Positions 43,696-52,743 of a stretch of DNA of 64,000 nucleotides are shown here, piece after piece (within the stretch, counting starts at the first letter, position 1; every line of letters starts with the position of its first letter). The DNA is from CAZQVN01 sp964596775 (lineage in GTDB: Bacteria; Eisenbacteria; RBG-16-71-46; JABDJR01; JAWXBZ01). A program made the position numbers and the translations under genes. The DNA lies in assembly GCA_964596775.1 (NCBI GenBank), contig CAZQVN010000004.1, forward strand, positions 104,525 through 168,524, given 5' to 3'. The notes under the pieces were generated by a model, which saw nothing but the letters and a program-made list of their open reading frames with translations, was not told where the DNA came from and did no database searches.

Positions 43696-45675
43696 ATGCA
43701 CCGGGTCGAGCCTTCCCAGCAGCCTCAGAAGACCACCCCGGTGGCGGGTCTCATCACCGGCCTGCTCGCACTCCTGTTCGTCTTCATCGCCCGCACCGTT
43801 GCGCTTCCCCCCGTCCAGGTGACGTTCGTGTCCGGCTACGGGGTCGTGGACAACCGCCGGCTGCTGCTGACGTTCGCCGTACTCGTCCTGGCGGTCCTGC
43901 TGGGGCCGCTTCTGGCCGGGCTGTTCCGGCGGAGGATCGCCGCAGTTCCGAAAGTACCGAAGGTGCCGGAAGTCGACCCGCGACCTCCCGCCCGACGTTC
44001 GCGATCCTCGGTGGCGTTTTCCACGGCGATCGCGGCGCTCGTCTTCGGCGCGCTCTTCGTCGGCCCCGGCGTGGCCTACGCTCCGCTCGACGGCCATGAA
44101 GTCATCCATTTCGGATACCTCAACGAGGTCGATCACGGCCGGCTGCTCAACGTGGACACCCGGATCATCTACGGCCCGCTTCAGGGCTACTCGATCTACG
44201 CGTTCATGCGGTTCTTCGGATTCGACCTGGTGGGATTCCGGCTCTACTGGAACGTCCTGACGGCGCTGTGCCTCACGCTTCTCTTCTGTTTTCTGTTCCG
44301 CCGGCTGAACGATCGCCGGCTGCTCGTGCCGGCCATGCTGTACATCGTCCTCTGCACGACGGCGCAGTATCACCTTCCGGACGGTCGCGGCATCAACGGG
44401 GGATTCTGGGGCTGGGCGAATGTGCTGCGGCACGGCTGGGTCACGCTGGCGGCTCTCTTTCTCGCCGGACCGCTGCAGCGGGCGGCTCCGGCAACCGGGC
44501 GTGACCGTGCGCCGGACGCGGCGGGGGAGCCGGCGCGCGGCGGCTTTGCGTGGGCTCCCCTCGTCGCCGGGGTGGTCGCGGCTCTCGGCGGCCAGTATGC
44601 GCAGGACACCGCGCCCCAGGGGTTCGTGGCGCTGGGCGCCCTGGTCGTGCTCTCCCGACTGAACGATCCGGGGCGGCTGATCCGAAGGGACCTGCCCCTG
44701 ATGTTCACGGGCGCGGCCGCCGGCCTGATGCTGGTCCTGCTGCCGGCCGTCGTGCGCGGCGCGGTGCCCGAGTTCATCGACGCCACGTCCCGCTGGCCCG
44801 GCCTGTTCATGAAGGGCGCGGGCAACCTGCCGTTCCCCTCCCTGCTCGAGGGCAGCCTGGCGGCGAGGTTCGGCGCACTCCCCTACTTTCTTGTCCCGGC
44901 CCTCGGCCTCGGTTTTCTCTACCACAACTGGACCGCGTTCCTCCGGGGCGTCCGCATTCCGCCTTTGGAAGGCGCGCTGGCCATCTACACCGTCCTGTCC
45001 ACGGTGTCGCTCCTCGTGAGGGCGGACGCGTCCCATCTTTACAACGTCACGCTGGCGCCGATCGTCCTGTCGTTCCTGACGCTGGACCGCGTTCTCCGCG
45101 AGCGCCGCATCGGAAACGGGCGCGGAGCGATCCTCGCCGGCGCCCTCTGCCTGCCTCTCGTTTTCCTCTCGCCCGGCATTCTCGACCTGGGAAAGGGACT
45201 CGCCGGCCGCATTCTCCATCCCGTCCCCGCCCCTCCCGCCGGCTGGGAGAAAATCCCGCTGGAACGTGGGGGCATCTGGACGCCGGCCGGCGACTGGTTC
45301 AACACGCCCGTGTTCGGCGGAAAGGATGACCCGGCCACGGTGCGGATGATCGAAACGCTCGCGGCGGGGCGGCCCGTGTACATCGTCGGCCGGAAGGCGA
45401 GCCTCTACTACTTTCTCGCCGACGCGCCGAGCGCCGTGCCGTTCACGGATCTCTCGACGCAGTGCGTGACCGACCGGGACAACGGCGACCTGATCCGGGC
45501 GCTGGGCCGCAACGAAGCCACGTACGTATTCTGGGCCGAGGAGTCGGCGTCGGAGACGATGAAGGGCGGCGGCGGCAACCCGGCCTACCGGACCCTCGGA
45601 CTGCACCACGGAGTGTATGTCTTCGAGAGGAAGGACCTTCCACCGGCGGCGCCGCCGGAGTGGGGCGGGGAGTAA
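43696..45675 (+). CDS. Polytopic membrane protein, glycosyltransferase-39-like
   Basis: This 659-residue protein has about 11-13 hydrophobic helices through residue about 500 and a soluble C-terminal domain (about 505-650, IPLERGGIWTPAGDWFNTPVFGG, RPVYIVGRKASLYYFLAD). After the second helix the loop APLDGHEVIHFGYLNEVDHGRLLNVDTRIIYGPLQGYSIYA resembles the first extracytoplasmic loop of GT-C glycosyltransferases, where an acidic residue is catalytic. A lipid-linked sugar transferase is the best guess; it could also be an uncharacterised membrane protein. It is divergent from the lipid operon across about 150 nt and may share its control region. Confidence 0.75.
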   Translation: MHRVEPSQQPQKTTPVAGLITGLLALLFVFIARTVALPPVQVTFVSGYGVVDNRRLLLTFAVLVLAVLLGPLLAGLFRRRIAAVPKVPKVPEVDPRPPARRSRSSVAFSTAIAALVFGALFVGPGVAYAPLDGHEVIHFGYLNEVDHGRLLNVDTRIIYGPLQGYSIYAFMRFFGFDLVGFRLYWNVLTALCLTLLFCFLFRRLNDRRLLVPAMLYIVLCTTAQYHLPDGRGINGGFWGWANVLRHGWVTLAALFLAGPLQRAAPATGRDRAPDAAGEPARGGFAWAPLVAGVVAALGGQYAQDTAPQGFVALGALVVLSRLNDPGRLIRRDLPLMFTGAAAGLMLVLLPAVVRGAVPEFIDATSRWPGLFMKGAGNLPFPSLLEGSLAARFGALPYFLVPALGLGFLYHNWTAFLRGVRIPPLEGALAIYTVLSTVSLLVRADASHLYNVTLAPIVLSFLTLDRVLRERRIGNGRGAILAGALCLPLVFLSPGILDLGKGLAGRILHPVPAPPAGWEKIPLERGGIWTPAGDWFNTPVFGGKDDPATVRMIETLAAGRPVYIVGRKASLYYFLADAPSAVPFTDLSTQCVTDRDNGDLIRALGRNEATYVFWAEESASETMKGGGGNPAYRTLGLHHGVYVFERKDLPPAAPPEWGGE

Positions 45676-45889
45676 CCCGGCCGGCGATGGAGTGTTCCTG
45701 CGCCATCAATGGCCAGTTTCAGGTCTTCGTCGCAAATGCCTAACTCTTCTGGTTCCTTGAAGATGTCCCGCTCAGAGCCGAACCCCAGGTGTCGGAACAG
45801 GCTACAGTTGAGAGCCGAAGCATCCGACCACTGCGGTCAACGCCATGAAAACAAAGGATATCACTTGAATCAGATCGAGTCGTTTCTAA
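45676..45889. other. AT-richer intergenic segment with a possible gene remnant
   Basis: This stretch is visibly lower in GC than its surroundings. On the minus strand an open but start-less frame (45836 down to 45585) reads protein-like in its first part, for example ERDIFKEPEELGICDEDLKL, then runs into the antisense of the preceding gene. It is bounded upstream by a stop. I do not recognise a family; it may be a decayed gene fragment or chance. No RNA gene is visible. Confidence 0.3.
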
Positions 45890-45918
45890 TTGACCCGCCC
45901 CTTCAGTCTCATTAGAAT
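45890..45918 (+). promoter_or_regulatory. Sigma70-type promoter of the repeat surface-protein gene
   Basis: TTGACC (45890-45895), a 17-nt spacer and TAGAAT (45913-45918) form a near-consensus promoter. The -10 is the same hexamer as in the small-RNA promoter at 19.6 kb. Predicted transcription starts near 45925, giving a leader of about 195 nt before the ATG at 46120. Confidence 0.7.
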
Positions 45919-46119
45919 CCCCCGAGGTGCGGGGGAATTGACAATTTTTTGGACAGTTTCCGGCATCGCGATGCAATTGAGTACCGACACATTTTAGGCT
46001 CTTCCAGTCAGCACAGTGTTCCAGGGTTCTCGTTCAGGTCACGCCGTGTCCGCCCCGGATTCTTACCACTGAAGGACTCACGTGGTGGCGCGGCGCAAAT
46101 CACACCAGGGGGTATCACG

Positions 46120-49100
46120 ATGAATCGATGTAGAGATGTATTCCGCTGCCTGCTGACTCTCACCCTTCTCACGTCGCTTCTCGCTGCTCCGGCACGGGCG
46201 AGTCACGAAACGATCGTCGTCGACGGAGATCTCACCGACCTGATCAACGCCGTCAACAACAACCTCGGCGGGAGCGAGGGCGGCTTCGCGGGCCCCAACG
46301 CCCTCGGCAACATCTATTCCCCGAGTTGCGCCTTCGTCAACGGCTTCGACATCCGCAACAACTACGTGCTGTTCGACTTCAAGAACGCCGGCGGCGACTT
46401 CACGCCGAACGACATCACGCTCTACCTCGGCTGGGAAGTCGAGGGCGTGATCGGCGACGTGGACGGCGACAACAACGACAGCACGTACACGGCCATCGCC
46501 AACTTCACCTGTGCCAACAACGGCGACCAGAGGGGCATCGGTCAGTTCGAGGCCTACAAGACGTTCATCGACCTCGACTGCGATTTCACTCCGGACATCA
46601 TCATCTGCATCCAGAACAACGCCGTCCTTCTGCAGGCCACCGGGAACCCGATTCCCGGCGCCACGTTCGCCCGGAACGGAAAGTTCCTCGAAGTCCGGGT
46701 TCCCGACTTCCAGAATCTGCTGCCGGCCGGCAACGGGCTCTGTGAAGCCAACGTCATCCTGACGGCAAACTCGCAGTTCGACGGCCTCGGCGAGGATTCC
46801 AGCCCGAGGTTCGAACTCCGGGTGGATCCGCAGGTCGAGCTGACGAAAACGCCGTCCGTGCAGGACGCCTGCGCAGGACAGAACGTTTCCTGGACGATCG
46901 AAGTGACGAACACCGGCCTCTGCCCGCTTCAGCAGGTTGTGGTCCACGACACGCTGTCCGCCGGAATGACGTTCGTCTCCAGCAATCCTCCGTCGACGGG
47001 CGATGCCCAGAACCGGACGTGGACGTTCAAGAACGTGGCGCCGGGAGACGTCATCTCCATTGAGCTCACGGCCAACATCACCGCACAGTGCCAGACGGAA
47101 ACGCACACGAACAAGGTGGCCCTGGAAGGCCTCCACGACAGCAACTGCGCCAAGGGCGGCGTCACTGCCACGGCGATGGCCACGGTCAACTGCCGGAACA
47201 CGCCCTGCGACGTCAGCGGAGATACGCACGTCTGTGTTGGAAACACGAAGACGTATACGACGACGGTTGGAGCACCGTTCCTGAGAACATGGTCGGTCAC
47301 CTCCAGCCCGGCCGGCATCTGCAACATCACCGGCCCGACGGACGGCGCTTCGGTCCAGGTGAACTTTACCGGGGCCGGCACCTGCACCGTGTCGCTCCTG
47401 GTCAAGGATCCCCTGGATCCCGATGCGTGCCAGAAAACCTGCAGCCAGATCGTCCTCGTCGACCCGCAGCCGCCCTGCGACATCGACGGCGATCAGAATG
47501 TCTGCGTCGGAAACAGGAAAACCTATTCGACCACGGTCAACGGCGTGATCGACAATGCGGGGGAAGATTTCGGAAGGCCCGAGGCCTTCGGTGTCGGCTA
47601 CCTGCTGTCCTGGTCGGTCACCTCGACGCCGGGCGGCATCTGCAGCATCAACGGCCCGACCGACGGATCCTCGATCGACGTCGATTTCACCGGGGCGGGA
47701 ACCTGCACCGTGTCGCTGACCGTCACCGACCCGAATGATCCGACGGACTGCGTCACGACCTGCACGCGGATCGTCACAGTCAATCCACAACCGCCCTGCG
47801 ACATCGACGGCGATCAGCACGCCTGCGTGGGGAACACGAAGACCTACACGACCACGGCCGGAGCGCAGTACACCCGGACCTGGTCGGTCACCTCCACGCC
47901 GGCCGGAATCTGCAACATCGTCGGCGGAAACACCGGCGGCTCCATCAACGTGAACTACACCGGGGCGGGCGTCTGCACCGTGTCGCTGACCGTTTCCGAT
48001 CCGAACGATCCGACGGACTGCGTCACGACCTGCACGCGGATCGTCAACGTGGACCTGCAGCCGCCGTGCAACATCGACGGCGACCGCCTCGTCTGCGTCG
48101 GCACCACGAAGACCTACACCACGACCGTGGGCGCCGAGTACACGCGGACCTGGTCGGTCACTTCGAATCCCGGTGGCATCTGTGCCGTTTCCGGCGGAAA
48201 CACGGGCGGTTCGGTGAACGTGAACTTCACCGGGGCCGGCACGTGCACCGTAACGCTGACGGTTACCGATCCCAACGATCCGGTCGACTGCCGGACCGTC
48301 TGCTCGCTGGTCGTCACCTCGAACGCGGTGGCCACCTGTTCGATTTCCGGTCCCGACAACGTGTGCAGCGGAGCCACCGACCTGATCTACTCCGTGATCA
48401 CCGACCCCGCCGACGCCCCGGTCAACTGGGAAATCTCCGGCAACGCGTCGATCGTCGGCCCGACGACGGGCCCCTCGGTCAGCGTCACGGCCGGGGATGG
48501 CGGCGGCTCGTTCACGCTCAAGGTCACCGTGTCCAGCGGTGAGTGCTCCAACACCTGCGAGCTGTCGAGAACCCTGATCGATTGCACCCCGAATACCTGC
48601 TGGATGACCGGCGGGGGATGCCTCAACGAAGGCTCGAAGAAGGGGCAGAAGAATCACACGTTCGGCGGCAACGTCGGACCGCCACCGTCCGGGTCGTGGG
48701 AACACATCGTCCGGAGCGGGAACAAGATCGAGTTCAACTTCCACAGCTGGGATTCGAAGGTGGATTCCTGCTGGGCGGATGACGGTGCGGGACCTTGCTC
48801 GCCGCGCACCGACGTTCAGAACATCATCTGGTCCGGCACGGGCCGGTACAGCATGGGCAGCGGCCAGCGGGAGTACAACGGAACGTTCCGCGCGTACGTC
48901 CAGGACCGCAAGGAAGGCTCGTGCGGCACCAAGGACTACTACGAGATCACGGTGTTCGACGCGGGCGGCGGAATCGTCTTCCATGTCGGCCAGCCGATCG
49001 ATTGCGGAAACCTCCAGCTCCACAAGCCGACCGGCTCGATGCGCAGTTCGGACATCATCACGACGCCGCTGGCGGTTCCTTCCGAACCGGGGATGATCTT

Positions 49101-49368
49101 CACGGCGGTGCCGAATCCGTTCCGCACCTCGACGAGGATCCTGTACTCGGTCGGCGGCGAATCGAGCCAGCCGGTCAGCGTGGGCGTCTACGACGTCAGC
49201 GGCCGCCTCGTGCGCCGGATCGACGACGGGTTCCGCTTCCCCGGCGACTATGAAGCCGTCTGGGACGGTCGCAGCGACGAAGGGGAAACCGTCACCAGCG
49301 GAATCTACTTCGTTCGCGTGGTCGCCGGAACCAGTCAGGCGGTCACCCGGGTGATGTTCGCGAATTGA
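46120..49368 (+). CDS. Repeat-containing secreted surface protein (DUF11, PKD-like repeats, FlgD-like C-terminus)
   Basis: This 1082-residue protein has a signal peptide (to about 28, APARA). Residues about 30-230 form a beta-rich head rich in Asn and Asp. Residues about 240-355 are a DUF11 isopeptide-type domain (VELTKTPSVQDACAGQNVSWTIEVTNTG...LQQVVVHDTLSAGM). Four PKD-like Ig repeats with paired cysteines follow from 362 to 738 (CVGNTKTYTTT ... TRTWSVTS ... FTGAGTCTVSLTV), then a divergent fifth repeat (about 739-823). A WMTGGGCLNEG-type domain and a FlgD-like sorting domain (VPNPFRTSTRILY ... SGIYFVRVVAGTSQAVTRVMFAN) end it. It looks like a stalk-like adhesin. It has its own promoter and strong terminator. 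Confidence 0.9.
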   Translation: MNRCRDVFRCLLTLTLLTSLLAAPARASHETIVVDGDLTDLINAVNNNLGGSEGGFAGPNALGNIYSPSCAFVNGFDIRNNYVLFDFKNAGGDFTPNDITLYLGWEVEGVIGDVDGDNNDSTYTAIANFTCANNGDQRGIGQFEAYKTFIDLDCDFTPDIIICIQNNAVLLQATGNPIPGATFARNGKFLEVRVPDFQNLLPAGNGLCEANVILTANSQFDGLGEDSSPRFELRVDPQVELTKTPSVQDACAGQNVSWTIEVTNTGLCPLQQVVVHDTLSAGMTFVSSNPPSTGDAQNRTWTFKNVAPGDVISIELTANITAQCQTETHTNKVALEGLHDSNCAKGGVTATAMATVNCRNTPCDVSGDTHVCVGNTKTYTTTVGAPFLRTWSVTSSPAGICNITGPTDGASVQVNFTGAGTCTVSLLVKDPLDPDACQKTCSQIVLVDPQPPCDIDGDQNVCVGNRKTYSTTVNGVIDNAGEDFGRPEAFGVGYLLSWSVTSTPGGICSINGPTDGSSIDVDFTGAGTCTVSLTVTDPNDPTDCVTTCTRIVTVNPQPPCDIDGDQHACVGNTKTYTTTAGAQYTRTWSVTSTPAGICNIVGGNTGGSINVNYTGAGVCTVSLTVSDPNDPTDCVTTCTRIVNVDLQPPCNIDGDRLVCVGTTKTYTTTVGAEYTRTWSVTSNPGGICAVSGGNTGGSVNVNFTGAGTCTVTLTVTDPNDPVDCRTVCSLVVTSNAVATCSISGPDNVCSGATDLIYSVITDPADAPVNWEISGNASIVGPTTGPSVSVTAGDGGGSFTLKVTVSSGECSNTCELSRTLIDCTPNTCWMTGGGCLNEGSKKGQKNHTFGGNVGPPPSGSWEHIVRSGNKIEFNFHSWDSKVDSCWADDGAGPCSPRTDVQNIIWSGTGRYSMGSGQREYNGTFRAYVQDRKEGSCGTKDYYEITVFDAGGGIVFHVGQPIDCGNLQLHKPTGSMRSSDIITTPLAVPSEPGMIFTAVPNPFRTSTRILYSVGGESSQPVSVGVYDVSGRLVRRIDDGFRFPGDYEAVWDGRSDEGETVTSGIYFVRVVAGTSQAVTRVMFAN
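47203..48333 (+). repeat. Four tandem PKD-like units, 270-nt period, one with a 51-nt insertion
   Basis: Units begin at 47203, 47473, 47794 and 48064, each starting with codons for PC(D/N) or the equivalent. Units 1, 3 and 4 are exactly 270 nt (90 codons). Unit 2 is 321 nt because it has 17 extra codons (near GVIDNAGEDFGRPEAFG) between its first and second strands. Nucleotide identity between units is high by eye, which points to recent duplication or gene conversion. Confidence 0.9.
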
Positions 49369-49385
49369 CGTTCCCGTAACCCGAA

Positions 49386-49420
49386 GGCCCCGCCGGAAAA
49401 ATCCGGCGGGGCCTTTTTTT
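49386..49420 (+). terminator. Rho-independent terminator after the repeat surface-protein gene
   Basis: A 12-bp GC-rich stem (49386-49397 with 49402-49413) with an AAAA loop is followed by seven T residues (49414-49420). It lies 18 nt after the stop at 49368 and is a textbook intrinsic terminator on the plus strand. Confidence 0.95.
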
Positions 49421-49494
49421 GCTTTCGGAACGAATCGAGGCCGCGGGCGATGACCGCCCTCAGGCGCCGTCCACCTGTTCGATGACCGCCCGCG

Positions 49495-50697
49495 CTACTC
49501 TCCGCGCAGCGCCTCGACCGGATCGAGTCGCGATGCCCGGATCGCCGGCGCCACGCCGGCCAGGAGGCCGACGCCGAGCGCCATCAGCAGCGCCGCGGTG
49601 ACCACCGTCGGCGGCGTGTAGGATTCGAGACCCGGCACCACAGCCGCCAGGAACGCCGAGCCGCCGAGGCCGGCGATCAACCCGAGGAATCCGCCGGCCA
49701 GCGCGGTCAGCGCCGCCTCGAACAGGTACCAGCCGAGGATCTGCCCGCGGGTGGCCCCGATCGCCTTGACGAGGCCGATCTCGGAGACCCGCTCCTGGAC
49801 CACGATCCACATGATCGTCAGGATGCCGATCGCCCCGACGAGGAGGCTGATGGCGGCGATCCCGGTGACGACTCCGGACACGATGCCGAGGATCCGGTTC
49901 ACCATTCCCTGCATGTCCTGCTGGGTCTTGATCGTGAAGTCCTCGCGGCCGTCGTGGCGGTCGAGCATGACCGCCCTGGCCCGCTCGGCCACCGGGTCGA
50001 TCATCGCCGGCGACGATGCCAGGAGGTCGATCTCGTCCAGTTCGTCGCGGTTGAACAGCTTCATGCCGCTCAGCACATCCACGTAGGCGGCGTCGTCCAG
50101 GTCGAAGCCCATGAACTGCCCCTTCGACTCCATCACCCCGATCACCCGGAACCGGGTCTGGCCGATGCGCACGATCTCGCCGAGCGCGTTGGCGTCGCCG
50201 AAGAGTTCCCGCTTCAGCTTCGGGCCGAGCACGGTGACCGCGGAACTCCGGTCCCAGTCCATCTTCGGGATGAAGCTCCCGATGGAGACGTCCATCGACC
50301 AGACCCGCGGCACCTCGTCGGTGACCCCGTACACGTAGACGCGGCGGCTGCGGTCCCGGTGTTCGACGATCCCCGAACCGTAGGTGTTCGGCAGCACCGC
50401 CGTCACGCCGGGGATCCGGGCCAGCGCCCGGGCGTCGTCGAGCGTCAGCTTTTTCGCGCTGCCGCCGAACGACCCCGGCATGCCGCCGGTCTCGATCCGG
50501 CCGGGAAAGACGGCCACCAGCGTGGTGCCGAACTGGGTGAACTGCGCGTTGATGAACCGCCGGGTCCCCTCGCCGATCGAGGCCAGGAGCACGACCGCCG
50601 CCACGCCGACGGCGATCGCCAGCGCCGAGAGACCGTAGCGGAGCCGGTGGGAGCGGAGCGCCTCGAGCGTCAGGCCGAAGAGGTCGGAGAAACTCAC
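49495..50697 (-). CDS. MacB-type ABC transporter permease (second)
   Basis: This 400-residue protein has the FtsX/MacB permease build: one N-terminal helix (about 20-42), a large periplasmic domain (about 45-275), and three C-terminal helices (about 280-390) with ERVSEIGLVKAIGATRGQILGWYLFEA and the ending DPVEALRGE. It is paralogous to the preceding permease, from which it is 58 nt away on the same strand, so the complex may use a heterodimer of permeases. Such systems work as mechanotransmitters that drive outer-membrane export of drugs, lipoproteins or peptides through a TolC-like channel; no such channel gene is in the window. Confidence 0.93.
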   Translation of the reverse strand: MSFSDLFGLTLEALRSHRLRYGLSALAIAVGVAAVVLLASIGEGTRRFINAQFTQFGTTLVAVFPGRIETGGMPGSFGGSAKKLTLDDARALARIPGVTAVLPNTYGSGIVEHRDRSRRVYVYGVTDEVPRVWSMDVSIGSFIPKMDWDRSSAVTVLGPKLKRELFGDANALGEIVRIGQTRFRVIGVMESKGQFMGFDLDDAAYVDVLSGMKLFNRDELDEIDLLASSPAMIDPVAERARAVMLDRHDGREDFTIKTQQDMQGMVNRILGIVSGVVTGIAAISLLVGAIGILTIMWIVVQERVSEIGLVKAIGATRGQILGWYLFEAALTALAGGFLGLIAGLGGSAFLAAVVPGLESYTPPTVVTAALLMALGVGLLAGVAPAIRASRLDPVEALRGE

Positions 50698-50755
50698 GAC
50701 GCGGTCTCCGGCGGCCGGCGTTTCCCTGCCGTCGCGCCGGCCGACTGGAGATGTC

Positions 50756-51970
50756 TCACGCGACCTTCCCGCGGAGCGCCTCGGCGGCCGGCATCCGGGC
50801 CGCCCGCCGGGCCGGCATCAGGCCGAACAGGACGCCGAACAGGACCGCCACCGCGATCATGAACGCGATCCAGTTGCCGTTCGGCGCAATCGGAAAGTTC
50901 GGAAACAGGCCGGCGGCGACGGCGATGACCAGGACTCCCACGGCCACCCCGATCGCCGCACCGATGACCGAGAGCGCCAGCGCCTCGGCCAGGAAGACCA
51001 GCAGGATCTGGCGCCGCCGCGCGCCGAGCGCCTTGAAGAGCCCGACCTCGGCCGAGCGCTCCGACACCGAAACCAGCATCACGTTCATGATCCCGATGCC
51101 GGCCACCGCCAGCGAGATCGCGGCGATCCCGGCCAGGCCCGCGGTCAGGCTGCCGATGATCCGGTCGAACGTTTCGAGCATCGCGTCCTGGGTGATGATC
51201 GTGAAGTCCTCGTCGCCGTCGTGGCGCTCCATCAGGATCGACCGGACCTGTTCGGTGACCGCCGGAATCGCGGTCGGGTCGTTCGCCTTGACCATGATCC
51301 GGAAGAGGCCGGCGCGGTTGAACAGCCGGAGACAGGTGGCCACCGGGATCATCGCCACGTCGTCCATGTCGAAACCGAGCGACTCCCCCTTCGGCTCCAT
51401 GACCCCGATGACCCGGAACCGGGCGTCGGCGATCCGGATCGACTTGCCGAGCGGGTTCTCCCCGGGAAAGATCTCGCGGACCAGCTTCGGCCCGATCACC
51501 GCCACCCGGTCGCCGTGGCGCGGGTCGCCGGGGGGGAGAAACTGGCCCGACTGCATCGCGACGTCGCGGACCTCCATCATCTCGGCGGTGGTGCCGAAGA
51601 TCCGGATCGTCCGCGTGCGACCGCCGTACTCGAACTCGGCCGAACCGAGCGACAGCGGGGCCGCCTCGCGCACCGAGCGGGCCCGGCGGCGCACGGCCTC
51701 GGCATCCTCGATCGTCAGGTCGCGGGTCGTGCCGCCGAACGTCGGGGAAGAACCGGACGTCGTCTCGACCTTGCCCGGGAGGACGATCACCAGGTTCGTG
51801 CCGATGCCGGCGAACTGGTCCACGACGTAGGCCTTGGCGGCGTCGCCGAGCGCGGTCAGGAGCAGCACCGCGGTGACGCCGATCGCGATCCCGGCCAGCG
51901 TCAGCCCGGTGCGGAGGCCGTGGATCCGCAGCGACTCGCCGGCCAGTCCGAGGAGGTCGGCCGGCCTCAT
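50756..51970 (-). CDS. MacB-type ABC transporter permease (first)
   Basis: This 404-residue permease has an N-terminal helix (about 20-42, GLTLAGIAIGVTAVLLLTALG), a periplasmic MacB-PCD domain (VIVLPGKVETTSGSSPTFGG ... FRVIGVMEPKGESLGFDMDD) and three C-terminal helices with ERSAEVGLFKALGARRRQI and AAEALRGK. Its ATG overlaps the ATPase stop (ATGA). It has the same overall order and many identical blocks as the downstream permease, pointing to an old tandem duplication. Confidence 0.93.
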   Translation of the reverse strand: MRPADLLGLAGESLRIHGLRTGLTLAGIAIGVTAVLLLTALGDAAKAYVVDQFAGIGTNLVIVLPGKVETTSGSSPTFGGTTRDLTIEDAEAVRRRARSVREAAPLSLGSAEFEYGGRTRTIRIFGTTAEMMEVRDVAMQSGQFLPPGDPRHGDRVAVIGPKLVREIFPGENPLGKSIRIADARFRVIGVMEPKGESLGFDMDDVAMIPVATCLRLFNRAGLFRIMVKANDPTAIPAVTEQVRSILMERHDGDEDFTIITQDAMLETFDRIIGSLTAGLAGIAAISLAVAGIGIMNVMLVSVSERSAEVGLFKALGARRRQILLVFLAEALALSVIGAAIGVAVGVLVIAVAAGLFPNFPIAPNGNWIAFMIAVAVLFGVLFGLMPARRAARMPAAEALRGKVA

Positions 51971-52743
51971 GCCCCGTTCTCCAGGCGGCCGTCGCGCATG
52001 CGGAGGATCCGTCCCGCCTCGGCGGCCACGTTCGGGTCATGGGTGACCAGGACGATCGTCAGGCCGCCGGCGTTCAGCCTGCGGATCAGGGCCACGATCT
52101 CGGACCCCGACTTCGTGTCGAGGTTGCCGGTCGGCTCGTCGGCGAGGAGGATCGACGGCTCCATCACCAGGGCCCGGGCGATCGCCACCCGCTGACGCTC
52201 CCCTCCCGACATCTGGTTCGGCCGGTGGTGCATGCGGTGGGCCAGGCCGACCTTTTCGAGCGCGGCGGGGATCTTCTCCTTCCGCACCTTCGGGTCGACG
52301 CCGGCGAAGATGAGCGGCAGCTCCACGTTCCGGGCCGCGGTCATCCGGCCGACGAGGTGGTAGGACTGGAAGATGAAGCCGATCCGCTTCTGCCGCACCT
52401 CGGCCAGGCGGTCCTCGGAGAGCGCCTGCACCGGCTCCCCCTCGAGGACGTAGCGTCCGGAGGTCGGCGTGTCGAGACAGCCGAGCACGTTGAGGAGCGT
52501 CGACTTGCCGGAACCGGACGGGCCCATCAGCGCCACGAACTCGCCGCGGGCGATCGTCAGCGAAACCCCGTCGAGGGCCCGGACCTCCATCTCGCCGACG
52601 TCATAGGCGCGGACGATGTCGTCGAGCCGGATGACGGGACGGCCGGCGGGTGCCGGCTCCCCGGGTGCCGCCATGATCGGAGTGCCGGAACTCGGTGCCG
52701 GGGCCCGGTTGCCGCCGGGAGTCGGCCCATCCGCGCCGCTCAT
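51967..52743 (-). CDS. MacB/LolD-type ABC transporter ATP-binding protein
   Basis: This 258-residue ATPase has Walker A GPSGSGKS at 74-81, the Q-loop FQSYHLVGRMTAARNVELPL, signature MSGGERQRVAIARAL, Walker B ILLADEPTGNLD and the H-loop VTHD. The wording matches the LolD/MacB class. The first 35 residues are a Pro/Ala/Gly-rich extension not typical of the class, so the true start could be a later Met (residue 24). The chosen ATG is supported by a 4-nt ATGA overlap with the membrane fusion gene and places the ATPase between its fusion protein and its two permeases. Confidence 0.94.
   Translation of the reverse strand: MSGADGPTPGGNRAPAPSSGTPIMAAPGEPAPAGRPVIRLDDIVRAYDVGEMEVRALDGVSLTIARGEFVALMGPSGSGKSTLLNVLGCLDTPTSGRYVLEGEPVQALSEDRLAEVRQKRIGFIFQSYHLVGRMTAARNVELPLIFAGVDPKVRKEKIPAALEKVGLAHRMHHRPNQMSGGERQRVAIARALVMEPSILLADEPTGNLDTKSGSEIVALIRRLNAGGLTIVLVTHDPNVAAEAGRILRMRDGRLENGA

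Noticed and set aside
45709..45915. 68-codon plus-strand ORF upstream of the repeat adhesin
   Set aside because: No ribosome binding site, no recognisable sequence, and it runs into the promoter.
45919..45950. Hairpin CCCCC/GGGGG followed by six Ts as a terminator or attenuator
   Set aside because: Only 5 bp, separated from the T run by 9 nt, and it straddles the predicted transcription start, so it would not form in the transcript.
46078..49023. 981-codon minus-strand frame with internal repeats
   Set aside because: Its repeats mirror the PKD-coding repeats of the opposite strand, so it is an antisense image.
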